DNA from: Halisarca cf. caerulea
Lineage: Eukaryota > Porifera > Demospongiae > Chondrillida > Halisarcidae
Assembly (NCBI GenBank): GCA_963170055.1
Contig: CAUJGJ010000287.1
Span: 489,901-553,900, forward strand
Length of the DNA: 64,000 nucleotides
Reading direction: 5' to 3'
In this document: positions 21,341-34,700 of the stretch, piece after piece
How positions within the stretch are numbered: position 1 is the stretch's first letter
Layout of the letters: every line of letters begins with the position of its first letter
The notes under the pieces: generated by a model
Databases searched by the model: none
Told to the model about the DNA's origin: nothing
What the model saw: the letters and a program-made list of their open reading frames with translations, nothing else
Translations under genes and position numbers: made by a program

Positions 21341-24300
21341 AAAATTAAAATTACCAGCGTTAACATTTTCAAGAGACTTTGGAATAGTTGTTTAAGCTGA
21401 AATTTGCATTAAATGAAAGTTACTTTCTTCACATTTTAAGAAATTTGCAACTTTGGCAATTTTATTCTTATCATAAAATTAAAATTACCAGCGTTAACAT
21501 TTTCAAGAGACTTTGGAATAGTTGTTTAAGCTGAAATTTGCATTAAATGAAAGTTACTTTCTTCACATTTTAAGAAATTTGCAACTTTGGCAATTTTATT
21601 CTTATCATAAAATTAAAATTACCACCGTTAACATTTTTAAGATACTTTGGAATAGTTGTTTAAGCTGAAATTTGCATTAAATGAAAGTTACTTTCTTCAC
21701 ATTTTAAGAAATTTGCAACTTTGGCAATTTTATTCTTATGATAAAATTAAAATTACCACCGTTAACATTTTCAAGAGACTTTGGAATAGTTGTTTAAGCT
21801 GAAATTTGCATTAAATGAAAGTTACTTTCTTCACATTTTAAGAAATTTGCAACTTTGGCAATTTTATTCTTATGATAAAATTAAAATTACCACCGTTAAC
21901 ATTTTTAAGAGACTTTGGAATAGTTGTTTAAGCTGAAATTTGCATTAAATGAAAGTTACTTTGTTCACATTTTAAGAAATTTGCAACTTTGGCAATTTTA
22001 TTCTTATGATAAAATTAAAATTACCACCGTTAACATTTTTAAGAGACTTTGGAATAGTTGTTTAAGCTGAAATTTGCATTAAATGAAAGTTACTTTCTTC
22101 ACATTTTAAGAAATTTGCAACTTTGGCAATTTTATTCTTATGATAAAATTAAAATTAACACCGTTAACATTTTTAAGAGACTTTGGAATAGTTGTTTAAG
22201 CTGAAATTTGCATTAAATGAAAGTTACTTTGTTCACATTTTAAGAAATTTGCAACTTTGGCAATTTTATTCTTATGATAAAATTAAAATTACCACCGTTA
22301 ACATTTTTAAGAGACTTTGGAATAGTTGTTTAAGCTGAAATTTGCATTAAATGAAAGTTACTTTCTTCACATTTTAAGAAATTTGCAACTTTGGCAATTT
22401 TATTCTTATCATAAAATTAAAATTACCACCGTTAACATTTTTAAGAGACTTTGGAATAGTTGTTTAAGCTGAAATTTGCATTAAATGAAAGTTACTTTGT
22501 TCACATTTTAAGAAATTTGCAACTTTGGCAATTTTATTCTTATGATAAAATAAAAATTACCAGCGTTAACATTTTCAAGAGACTTTGGAATAGTTGTTTA
22601 AGCTGAAATTTGCATTAAATGAAAGTTACTTTCTTCACATTTTAAGAAATTTGCAACTTTGGCAATTTTATTCTTATGATAAAATTAAAATTACCACCGT
22701 TAACATTTTCAAGAGACTTTGGAATAGTTGTTTAAGCTGAAATTTGCATTAAATGAAAGTTACTTTCTTCACATTTTAAGAAATTTGCAACTTTGGCAAT
22801 TTTATTCTTATGATAAAATTAAAATTACCACCGTTAACATTTTCAAGAGACTTTGGAATAGTTGTTTAAGCTGAAATTTGCATTAAATGAAAGTTACTTT
22901 CTTCACATTTTAAGAAATTTGCAACTTTGGCAATTTTATTCTTATGATAAAATTAAAATTACCAGCGTTAACATTTTCAAGAGACTTTGGAATAGTTGTT
23001 TAAGCTGAAATTTGCATTAAATGAAAGTTACTTTCTTCACATTTTAAGAAATTTGCAACTTTGGCAATTTTATTCTTATGATAAAATTAAAATTACCACC
23101 GTTAACATTTTCAATATACTTTGGAATAGTTGTTTAAGCTGAAATTTGCATTAAATGAAAGTTACTTTCTTCACATTTTAAGAAATTTGCAACTTTGGCA
23201 ATTTTATTCTTATGATAAAATTAAAATTACCAGCGTTAACATTTTCAAGAGACTTTGGAATAGTTGTTTAAGCTGAAATTTGCATTAAATGAAAGTTACT
23301 TTCTTCACATTTTAAGAAATTTGCAACTTTGGCAATTTTATTCTTATGATAAAATTAAAACTACCACCGTTAACATTTTCAAGATACTTTGGAATAGTTG
23401 TTTAAGCTGAAATTTGCATTAAATGAAAGTTACTTTCTTCACATTTTAAGAAATTTGCAACTTTGGCAATTTTATTCTTATGATAAAATTAAAATTACCA
23501 CCGTTAATATTTTCAAGAGACTTTGGAATAGTTGTTTAAGCTGAAATTTGCATTAAATGAAAGTTACTTTCTTCACATTTTAAGAAATTTGCAACTTTGG
23601 CAATTTTATTCTTATGATAAAATTAAAACTACCACCGTTAACATTTTCAAGAGACTTTGGAATAGTTGTTTAAGCTGAAATTTGCATTAAATGAAAGTTA
23701 CTTTCTTCACATTTTAAGAAATTTGCAACTTTGGCAATTTTATTCTTATGATAAAATTAAAAGTACCAGCGTTAACATTTTCAAGAGACTTTGGAATAGT
23801 TGTTTAAGCTGAAATTTGCATTAAATGAAAGTTACTTTCTTCACATTTTAAGAAATTTGCAACTTTGGCAATTTTATTCTTATGATAAAATTAAAATTAC
23901 CAGCGTTAACATTTTCAAGAGACTTTGGAATAGTTGTTTAAGCTGAAATTTGCATTAAATGAAAGTTACTTTGTTCACATTTTAAGAAATTTGCAACTTT
24001 GGCAATTTTATTCTTATGATAAAATTAAAATTACCAGCGTTAACATTTTCAAGATACTTTGGAATAGTTGTTTAAGCTGAAATTTGCATTAAATGAAAGT
24101 TACTTTCTTCACATTTTAAGAAATTTGCAACTTTGGCAATTTTATTCTTATGATAAAATTAAAATTACCAGCGTTAACATTTTCAAGAGACTTTGGAATA
24201 GTTGTTTAAGCTGAAATTTGCATTAAATGAAAGTTACTTTCTTCACATTTTAAGAAATTTGCAACTTTGGCAATTTTATTCTTATGATAAAATTAAAATT

Positions 24301-27300
24301 ACCAGCGTTAACATTTTCAAGAGACTTTGGAATAGTTGTTTAAGCTGAAATTTGCATTAAATGAAAGTTACTTTCTTCACATTTTAAGAAATTTGCAACT
24401 TTGGCAATTTTATTCTTATGATAAAATTAAAATTACCACCGTTAACATTTTCAAGATACTTTGGAATAGTTGTTTAAGCTGAAATTTGCATTAAATGAAA
24501 GTTACTTTCTTCACATTTTAAGAAATTTGCAACTTTGGCAATTTTATTCTTATGATAAAATTAAAATTACCAGCGTTAACATTTTCAAGAGACTTTGGAA
24601 TAGTTGTTTAAGCTGAAATTTGCATTAAATGAAAGTTACTTTCTTCACATTTTAAGAAATTTGCAACTTTGGCAATTTTATTCTTATGATAAAATTAAAA
24701 TTACCAGCGTTAACATTTTCAAGAGACTTTGGAATAGTTGTTTAAGCTGAAATTTGCATTAAATGAAAGTTGCTTTCTTCACATTTTAAGAAATTTGCAA
24801 ATTTGGCAATTTTATTCTTATGATAAAATTAAAATTACCAGCGTTAACATTTTTAAGAGACTTTGGAATAGTTGTTTAAGCTGAAATTTGCATTAAATGA
24901 AAGTTACTTTCTTCACATTTTAAGAAATTTGCAACTTTGGCAATTTTATTCTTATGATAAAATTAAAATTACCAGCGTTAACATTTTCAAGAGACTTTGG
25001 AATAGTTGTTTAAGCTGAAATTTGCATTAAATGAAAGTTACTTTCTTCACATTTTAAGAAATTTGCAACTTTGGCAATTTTATTCTTATGATAAAATTAA
25101 AATTACCACCGTTAACATTTTTAAGAGACTTTGGAATAGTTGTTTAAGCTGAAATTTGCATTAAATGAAAGTTACTTTCTTCACATTTTAAGAAATTTGC
25201 AACTTTGGCAATTTTATTCTTATGATAAAATTAAAATTACCACCGTTAACATTTTTAAGAGACTTTGGAATAGTTGTTTAAGCTGAAATTTGCATTAAAT
25301 GAAAGTTACTTTCTTCACATTTTAAGAAATTTGCAACTTTGGCAATTTTATTCTTATGATAAAATTAAAATTACCACCGTTAACATTTTTAAGAGACTTT
25401 GGAATAGTTGTTTAAGCTGAAATTTGCATTAAATGAAAGTTACTTTGTTCACATTTTAAGAAATTTGCAACTTTGGCAATTTTATTCTTATGATAAAATT
25501 AAAATTACCAGCGTTAACATTTTTAAGAGACTTTGGAATAGTTGTTTAAGCTGAAATTTGCATTAAATGAAAGTTACTTTGTTCACATTTTAAGAAATTT
25601 GCAACTTTGGCAATTTTATTCTTATCATAAAATTAAAATTACCACCGTTAACATTTTTAAGAGACTTTGGAATAGTTGTTTAAGCTGAAATTTGCATTAA
25701 ATGAAAGTTACTTTGTTCACATTTTAAGAAATTTGCAACTTTGGCAATTTTATTCTTATCATAAAATTAAAATTACCACCGTTAACATTTTTAAGAGACT
25801 TTGGAATAGTTGTTTAAGCTGAAATTTGCATTAAATGAAAGTTACTTTCTTGACATTTTAAGAAATTTGCAACTTTGGCAATTTTATTCTTATGATAAAA
25901 TTAAAATTACCACCGTTAACATTTTGAAGAGACTTTGGAATAGTTGTTTAAGCTGAAATTTGCATTAAATGAAAGTTACTTTCTTCACATTTTAAGAAAT
26001 TTGCAACTTTGGCAATTTTATTCTTATCATAAAATTAAAATTACCACCGTTAACATTTTTAAGAGACTTTGGAATAGTTGTTTAAGCTGAAATTTGCATT
26101 GAATGAAAGTTACTTTCTTCACATTTTAAGAAATTTGCAACTTTGGCAATTTTATTCTTATGATAAAATTAAAATTACCACCGTTAACATTTTTAAGAGA
26201 CTTTGGAATAGTTGTTTAAGCTGAAATTTGCATTAAATGAAAGTTACTTTCTTCACATTTTAAGAAATTTGCAACTTTGGCAATTTTATTCTTATGATAA
26301 AATTAAAATTACCAGCGTTAACATTTTGAATAGACTTTGGAATAGTTGTTTAAGCTGAAATTTGCATTAAATGAAAGTTACTTTCTTCACATTTTAAGAA
26401 ATTTGCAACTTTGGCAATTTTATTCTTATGATAAAATTAAAATTACCAGCGTTAACATTTTCAAGAGACTTTGGAATAGTTGTTTAAGCTGAAATTTGCA
26501 TTAAATGAAAGTTACTTTCTTCACATTTTAAGAAATTTGCAACTTTGGCAATTTTATTCTTAGGATAAAATTAAAATTACCAGCGTTAACATTTTCAAGA
26601 GACTTTGGAATAGTTGTTTAAGCTGAAATTTGCATTAAATGAAAGTTACTTTCTTCACATTTTAAGAAATTTGCAACTTTGGCAATTTTATTCTTATGAT
26701 AAAATTAAAATTACCACCGTTAACATTTTTAAGAGACTTTGGAATAGTTGTTTAAGCTGAAATTTGCATTAAATGAAAGTTACTTTGTTCACATTTTAAG
26801 AAATTTGCAACTTTGGCAATTTTATTCTTATGATAAAATTAAAATTACCACCGTTAACATTTTTAAGAGACTTTGGAATAGTTGTTTAAGCTGAAATTTG
26901 CATTAAATGAAAGTTACTTTGTTCACATTTTAAGAAATTTGCAACTTTGGCAATTTTATTCTTATGATAAAATTAAAATTACCACCGTTAACATTTTTAA
27001 GAGACTTTGGAATAGTTGTTTAAGCTGAAATTTGCATTAAATGAAAGTTACTTTGTTCACATTTTAAGAAATTTGCAACTTTGGCAATTTTATTCTTATG
27101 ATAAAATTAAAATTACCACCGTTAACATTTTTAAGAGACTTTGGAATAGTTGTTTAAGCTGAAATTTGCATTAAATGAAAGTTACTTTGTTCACATTTTA
27201 AGAAATTTGCAACTTTGGCAATTTTATTCTTATCATAAAATTAAAATTACCACCGTTAACATTTTTAAGAGACTTTGGAATAGTTGTTTAAGCTGAAATT

Positions 27301-29799
27301 TGCATTAAATGAAAGTTACTTTGTTCACATTTTAAGAAATTTGCAACTTTGGCAATTTTATTCTTATGATAAAATTAAAATTACCACCGTTAACATTTTT
27401 AAGAGACTTTGGAATAGTTGTTTAAGCTGAAATTTGCATTAAATGAAAGTTACTTTGTTCACATTTTAAGAAATTTGCAACTTTGGCAATTTTATTCTTA
27501 TCATAAAATTAAAATTACCACCGTTAACATTTTTAAGAGACTTTGGAATAGTTGTTTAAGCTGAAATTTGCATTAAATGAAAGTTACTTTCTTCACATTT
27601 TAAGAAATTTGCAACTTTGGCAATTTTATTCTTATGATAAAATTAAAATTACCAGCGTTAACATTTTCAAGAGACTTTGGAATAGTTGTTTAAGCTGAAA
27701 TTTGCATTGAATGAAAGTTACTTTCTTCACATTTTAAGAAATTTGCAACTTTGGCAATTTTATTCTTATGATAAAATTAAAATTACCACCGTTAACATTT
27801 TCAAGAGACTTTGGAATAGTTGTTTAAGCTGAAATTTGCATTAAATGAAAGTTACTTTCTTCACATTTTAAGAAATTTGCTACTTTGGCAATTTTATTCT
27901 TATGATAAAATTAAAATTACCAGCGTTAACATTTTGAAGAGACTTTGGAATAGTTGTTTAAGCTGAAATTTGCATTAAATGAAAGTTACTTTCTTCACAT
28001 TTTAAGAAATTTGCAACTTTGGCAATTTTATTCTTATGATAAAATTAAAATTACCAGCGTTAACATTTTCAAGAGACTTTGGAATAGTTGTTTAAGCTGA
28101 AATTTGCATTGAGTGAAAGTTACTTTCTTCACATTTTAAGAAATTTGCAACTTTGGCAATTTTATTCTTATGATAAAATTAAAATTACCAGCGTTAACAT
28201 TTTCAAGAGACTTTGGAATAGTTGTTTAAGCTGAAATTTGCATTAAATGAAAGTTACTTTCTTCACATTTTAAGAAATTTGCAACTTTGGCAATTTTATT
28301 CTTATGATAAAATTAAAATTACCACCGTTAACATTTTCAAGAGACTTTGGAATAGTTGTTTAAGCTGAAATTTGCATTAAATGAAAGTTACTTTCTTCAC
28401 ATTTTAAGAAATTTGCAACTTTGGCAATTTTATTCTTATGATAAAATTAAAATTACCAGCGTTAACATTTTCAAGAGACTTTGGAATAGTTGTTTAAGCT
28501 GAAATTTGCATTAAATGAAAGTTACTTTGTTCACATTTTAAGAAATTTGCAACTTTGGCAATTTTATTCTTATGATAAAATTAAAATTACCAGCGTTAAC
28601 ATTTTTAAGAGACTTTGGAATAGTTGTTTAAGCTGAAATTTGCATTAAATGAAAGTTACTTTGTTCACATTTTAAGAAATTTGCAACTTTGGCAATTTTA
28701 TTCTTATGATAAAATTAAAATTACCACCGTTAACATTTTTAAGAGACTTTGGAATAGTTGTTTAAGCTGAAATTTGCATTAAATGAAAGTTACTTTGTTC
28801 ACATTTTAAGAAATTTGCAACTTTGGCAATTTTATTCTTATGATAAAATTAAAATTACCACCGTTAACATTTTTAAGAGACTTTGGAATAGTTGTTTAAG
28901 CTGAAATTTGCATTAAATGAAAGTTACTTTCTTCACATTTTAAGAAATTTGCAACTTTGGCAATTTTATTCTTATGATAAAATTAAAATTACCACCGTTA
29001 ACATTTTTAAGAGACTTTGGAATAGTTGTTTAAGCTGAAATTTGCATTAAATGAAAGTTACTTTGTTCACATTTTAAGAAATTTGCAACTTTGGCAATTT
29101 TATTCTTATCATAAAATTAAAATTACCACCGTTAACATTTTTAAGAGACTTTGGAATAGTTGTTTAAGCTGAAATTTGCATTAAATGAAAGTTACTTTGT
29201 TCACATTTTAAGAAATTTGCAACTTTGGCAATTTTATTCTTATGATAAAATTAAAATTACCACCGTTAACATTTTGAAGAGACTTTGGAATAGTTGTTTA
29301 AGCTGAAATTTGCATTAAATGAAAGTTACTTTGTTCACATTTTAAGAAATTTGCAACTTTGGCAATTTTATTCTTATCATAAAATTAAAATTACCACCGT
29401 TAACATTTTCAAGAGACTTTGGAATAGTTGTTTAAGCTGAAATTTGCATTAAATGAAAGTTACTTTGTTCACATTTTAAGAAATTTGCAACTTTGGCAAT
29501 TTTATTCTTATGATAAAATTAAAATTACCACCGTTAACATTTTTAAGAGACTTTGGAATAGTTGTTTAAGCTGAAATTTGCATTAAATGAAAGTTACTTT
29601 GTTCACATTTTAAGAAATTTGCAACTTTGGCAATTTTATTCTTATCATAAAATTAAAATTACCACCGTTAACATTTTTAAGAGACTTTGGAATAGTTGTT
29701 TAAGCTGAAATTTGCATTAAATGAAAGTTACTTTCTTCACATTTTAAGAAATTTGCAACTTTGGCAATTTTATTCTTATGATAAAATTAAAATTACCAG

Positions 29800-31750
29800 C
29801 GTTAACATTTTTAAGAGACTTTGGAATAGTTGTTTAAGCTGAAATTTGCATTAAATGAAAGTTACTTTGTTCACATTTTAAGAAATTTGCAACTTTGGCA
29901 ATTTTATTCTTATGATAAAATTAAAATTACCACCGTTAACATTTTTAAAAGACTTTGGAATAGTTGTTTAAGCTGAAATTTGCATTAAATGAAAGTTACT
30001 TTCTTCACATTTTAAGAAATTTGCAACTTTGGCAATTTTATTCTTATGATAAAATTAAAATTACCACCGTTAACATTTTTAAGAGACTTTGGAATAGTTG
30101 TTTAAGCTGAAATTTGCATTAAATGAAAGTTACTTTGTTCACATTTTAAGAAATTTGCAACTTTGGCAATTTTATTCTTATCATAAAATTAAAATTACCA
30201 CCGTTAACATTTTTAAGAGACTTTGGAATAGTTGTTTAAGCTGAAATTTGCATTAAATGAAAGTTACTTTCTTCACATTTTAAGAAATTTGCAACTTTGG
30301 CAATTTTATTCTTATGATAAAATTAAAATTACCAGCGTTAACATTTTCAAGAGACTTTGGAATAGTTGTTTAAGCTGAAATTTGCATTGAATGAAAGTTA
30401 CTTTCTTCACATTTTAAGAAATTTGCAACTTTGGCAATTTTATTCTTATGATAAAATTAAAATTAACAGCGTTAACATTTTCAAGAGACTTTGGAATAGT
30501 TGTTTAAGCTGAAATTTGTATTAAATGAAAGTTACTTTCTTCACATTTTAAGAAATTTGCAACTTTGGCAATTTTATTCTTATGATAAAATTAAAATTAC
30601 CACCGTTAACATTTTGAAGAGACTTTGGAATAGTTGTTTAAGCTGAAATTTGCATTAAATGAAAGTTACTTTCTTCACATTTTAAGAAATTTGCAACTTT
30701 GGCAATTTTATTCTTATGATAAAATTAAAATTACCAGCGTTAACATTTTTAAGAGACTTTGGAATAGTTGTTTAAGCTGAAATTTGCATTAAATGAAAGT
30801 TACTTTGTTCACATTTTAAGAAATTTGCAACTTTGGCAATTTTATTCTTATGATAAAATTAAAATTACCACCGTTAACATTTTTAAAAGACTTTGGAATA
30901 GTTGTTTAAGCTGAAATTTGCATTAAATGAAAGTTACTTTCTTCACATTTTAAGAAATTTGCAACTTTGGCAATTTTATTCTTATGATAAAATTAAAATT
31001 ACCACCGTTAACATTTTTAAGAGACTTTGGAATAGTTGTTTAAGCTGAAATTTGCATTAAATGAAAGTTACTTTGTTCACATTTTAAGAAATTTGCAACT
31101 TTGGCAATTTTATTCTTATCATAAAATTAAAATTACCACCGTTAACATTTTTAAGAGACTTTGGAATAGTTGTTTAAGCTGAAATTTGCATTAAATGAAA
31201 GTTACTTTCTTCACATTTTAAGAAATTTGCAACTTTGGCAATTTTATTCTTATGATAAAATTAAAATTACCAGCGTTAACATTTTCAAGAGACTTTGGAA
31301 TAGTTGTTTAAGCTGAAATTTGCATTGAATGAAAGTTACTTTCTTCACATTTTAAGAAATTTGCAACTTTGGCAATTTTATTCTTATGATAAAATTAAAA
31401 TTACCAGCGTTAACATTTTCAAGAGACTTTGGAATAGTTGTTTAAGCTGAAATTTGCATTAAATGAAAGTTACTTTCTTCACATTTTAAGAAATTTGCAA
31501 CTTTGGCAATTTTATTCTTATGATAAAATTAAAATTACCACCGTTAACATTTTGAAGAGACTTTGGAATAGTTGTTTAAGCTGAAATTTGCATTAAATGA
31601 AAGTTACTTTCTTCACATTTTAAGAAATTTGCAACTTTGGCAATTTTATTCTTATGATAAAATTAAAATCACCAGCGTTAACATTTTCAAGAGACTTTGG
31701 AATAGTTGTTTAAGCTAAAATTTGCATTAAATGAAAGTTACTTTCTTCAC
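29800..31750 (+). repeat. 7-monomer (938-bp) higher-order duplication
   Basis: TTTTTAAAAGAC variants at 29949 and 30887 and CATTGAATG variants at 30389 and 31327 are both 938 bp apart (7 x 134). The limits of the block are approximate. Confidence 0.75.
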
Positions 31751-34700
31751 ATTTTAAGAAATTTGCAACTTTGGCAATTTTATTCTTATGATAAAATTAA
31801 AATTACCAGCGTTAACATTTTCAAGAGACTTTGGAATAGTTGTTTAAGCTGAAATTTGCATTAAATGAAAGTTACTTTCTTCACATTTTAAGAAATTTGC
31901 AACTTTGGCAATTTTATTCTTATGATAAAATTAAAATTACCACCGTTAACTTTTTGAAAAGACTTTGGAATAGTTGTTTAAGCTGAAATTTGCATTAAAT
32001 GAAAGTTACTTTCTTCACATTTTAAGAAATTTGCAATTTTGGCAATTGTATTCTTATGATAAAATTAAAATTACCACCGTTAACATTTTTAAGAGACTTT
32101 GGAATAGTTGTTTAAGCTGAAATTTGCATTAAATGAAAGTTACTTTCTTCACATTTTAAGAAATTTGCAACTTTGGCAATTTTATTCTTATGATAAAATT
32201 AAAATTACCACCGTTAACATTTTGAAGAGACTTTGGAATAGTTGTTTAAGCTGAAATTTGCATTAAATGAAAGTTACTTTCTTCACATTTTAAGAAATTT
32301 GCAACTTTGGCAATTTTATTCTTATGATAAAATTAAAATTACCACCGTTAACATTTTGAAGAGACTTTGGAATAGTTGTTTAAGCTGAAATTTGCATTAA
32401 ATGAAAGTTACTTTCTTCACATTTTAAGAAATTTGCAACTTTGGCAATTTTATTCTTATGATAAAATTAAAATTACCACCGTTAACATTTTCAAGAGACT
32501 TTGGAATAGTTGTTTAAGCTGAAATTTGCATTAAATGAAAGTTACTTTGTTCACATTTTAAGAAATTTGCAACTTTGGCAATTTTATTCTTATCATAAAA
32601 TTAAAATTTCCACCGTTAACATTTTGAAGAGACTTTGGAATAGTTGTTTAAGCTGAAATTTGCATTAAATGAAAGTTACTTTCTTCACATTTTAAGAAAT
32701 TTGCAACTTTGGCAATTTTATTCTTATGATAAAATTAAAATTACCACCGTTAACATTTTGAAGAGACTTTGGAATAGTTGTTTAAGCTGAAATTTGCATT
32801 AAATGAAAGTTACTTTCTTCACATTTTAAGAAATTTGCAACTTTGGCAATTTTATTCTTATGATAAAATTAAAATTACCACCGTTAACATTTTCAAGAGA
32901 CTTTGGAATAGTTGTTTAAGCTGAAATTTGCATTAAATGAAAGTTACTTTGTTCACATTTTAAGAAATTTGCAACTTTGGCAATTTTATTCTTATCATAA
33001 AATTAAAATTTCCACCGTTAACATTTTTAAGAGACTTTGGAATAGTTGTTTAAGCTGAAATTTGCATTAAATGAAAGTTACTTTGTTCACATTTTAAGAA
33101 ATTTGCAACTTTGGCAATTTTATTCTTATGATAAAATTAAAATTACCACCGTTAACATTTTTAAGAGACTTTGGAATAGTTGTTTAAGCTGAAATTTGCA
33201 TTAAATGAAAGTTACTTTCTTCACATTTTAATAAATTTGCAACTTTGGCAATTTTATTCTTATGATAAAATTAAAATTACCACCGTTAACATTTTGAAGA
33301 GACTTTGGAATAGTTGTTTAAGCTGAAATTTGCATTAAATGAAAGTTACTTTGTTCACATTTTAAGAAATTTGCAACTTTGGCAATTTTATTCTTATGAT
33401 AAAATTAAAATTACCACCGTTAACATTTTTAAGAGACTTTGGAATAGTTGTTTAAGCTGAAATTTGCATTAAATGAAAGTTACTTTGTTCACATTTTAAG
33501 AAATTTGCAACTTTGGCAATTTTATTCTTATGATAAAATTAAAATTACCACCGTTAACATTTTTAAGAGACTTTGGAATAGTTGTTTAAGCTGAAATTTG
33601 CATTAAATGAAAGTTACTTTCTTCACATTTTAAGAAATTTGCAACTTTGGCAATTTTATTCTTATGATAAAATTAAAATTACCACCGTTAACATTTTGAA
33701 GAGACTTTGGAATAGTTGTTTAAGCTGAAATTTGCATTAAATGAAAGTTACTTTCTTCACATTTTAAGAAATTTGCAACTTTGGCAATTTTATTCTTATG
33801 ATAAAATTAAAATTACCACCGTTAACATTTTTAAGAGACTTTGGAATAGTTGTTTAAGCTGAAATTTGCATTAAATGAAAGTTACTTTCTTCACATTTTA
33901 AGAAATTTGCAACTTTGGCAATTTTATTCTTATGATAAAATTAAAATTACCACCGTTAACATTTTGAAGAGACTTTGGAATAGTTGTTTAAGCTGAAATT
34001 TGCATTAAATGAAAGTTACTTTGTTCACATTTTAAGAAATTTGCAACTTTGGCAATTTTATTCTTATTATAAAATTAAAATTACCACCGTTAACATTTTC
34101 AAGAGACTTTGGAATAGTTGTTTAAGCTGAAATTTGCATTAAATGAAAGTTACTTTCTTCACATTTTAAGAAATTTGCAACTTTGGCAATTTTATTCTTA
34201 TGATAAAATTAAAATTACCACCGTTAACATTTTTAAGAGACTTTGGAATAGTTGTTTAAGCTGAAATTTGCATTAAATGAAAGTTACTTTCTTCACATTT
34301 TAAGAAATTTGCAACTTTGGCAATTTTATTCTTATGATAAAATTAAAATTACCACCGTTAACATTTTTAAGAGACTTTGGAATAGTTGTTTAAGCTGAAA
34401 TTTGCATTAAATGAAAGTTACTTTGTTCACATTTTAAGAAATTTGCAACTTTGGCAATTTTATTCTTAAGGTAAAATTAAAATTACCACCGTTAACATTT
34501 TTAAGAGACTTTGGAATAGTTGTTTAAGCTGAAATTTGCATTAAATGAAAGTTACTTTCTTCACATTTTAAGAAATTTGCAACTTTGGCAATTTTATTCT
34601 TATGATAAAATTAAAATTACCACCGTTAACATTTTGAAGAGACTTTGGAATAGTTGTTTAAGCTGAAATTTGCATTAAATGAAAGTTACTTTGTTCACAT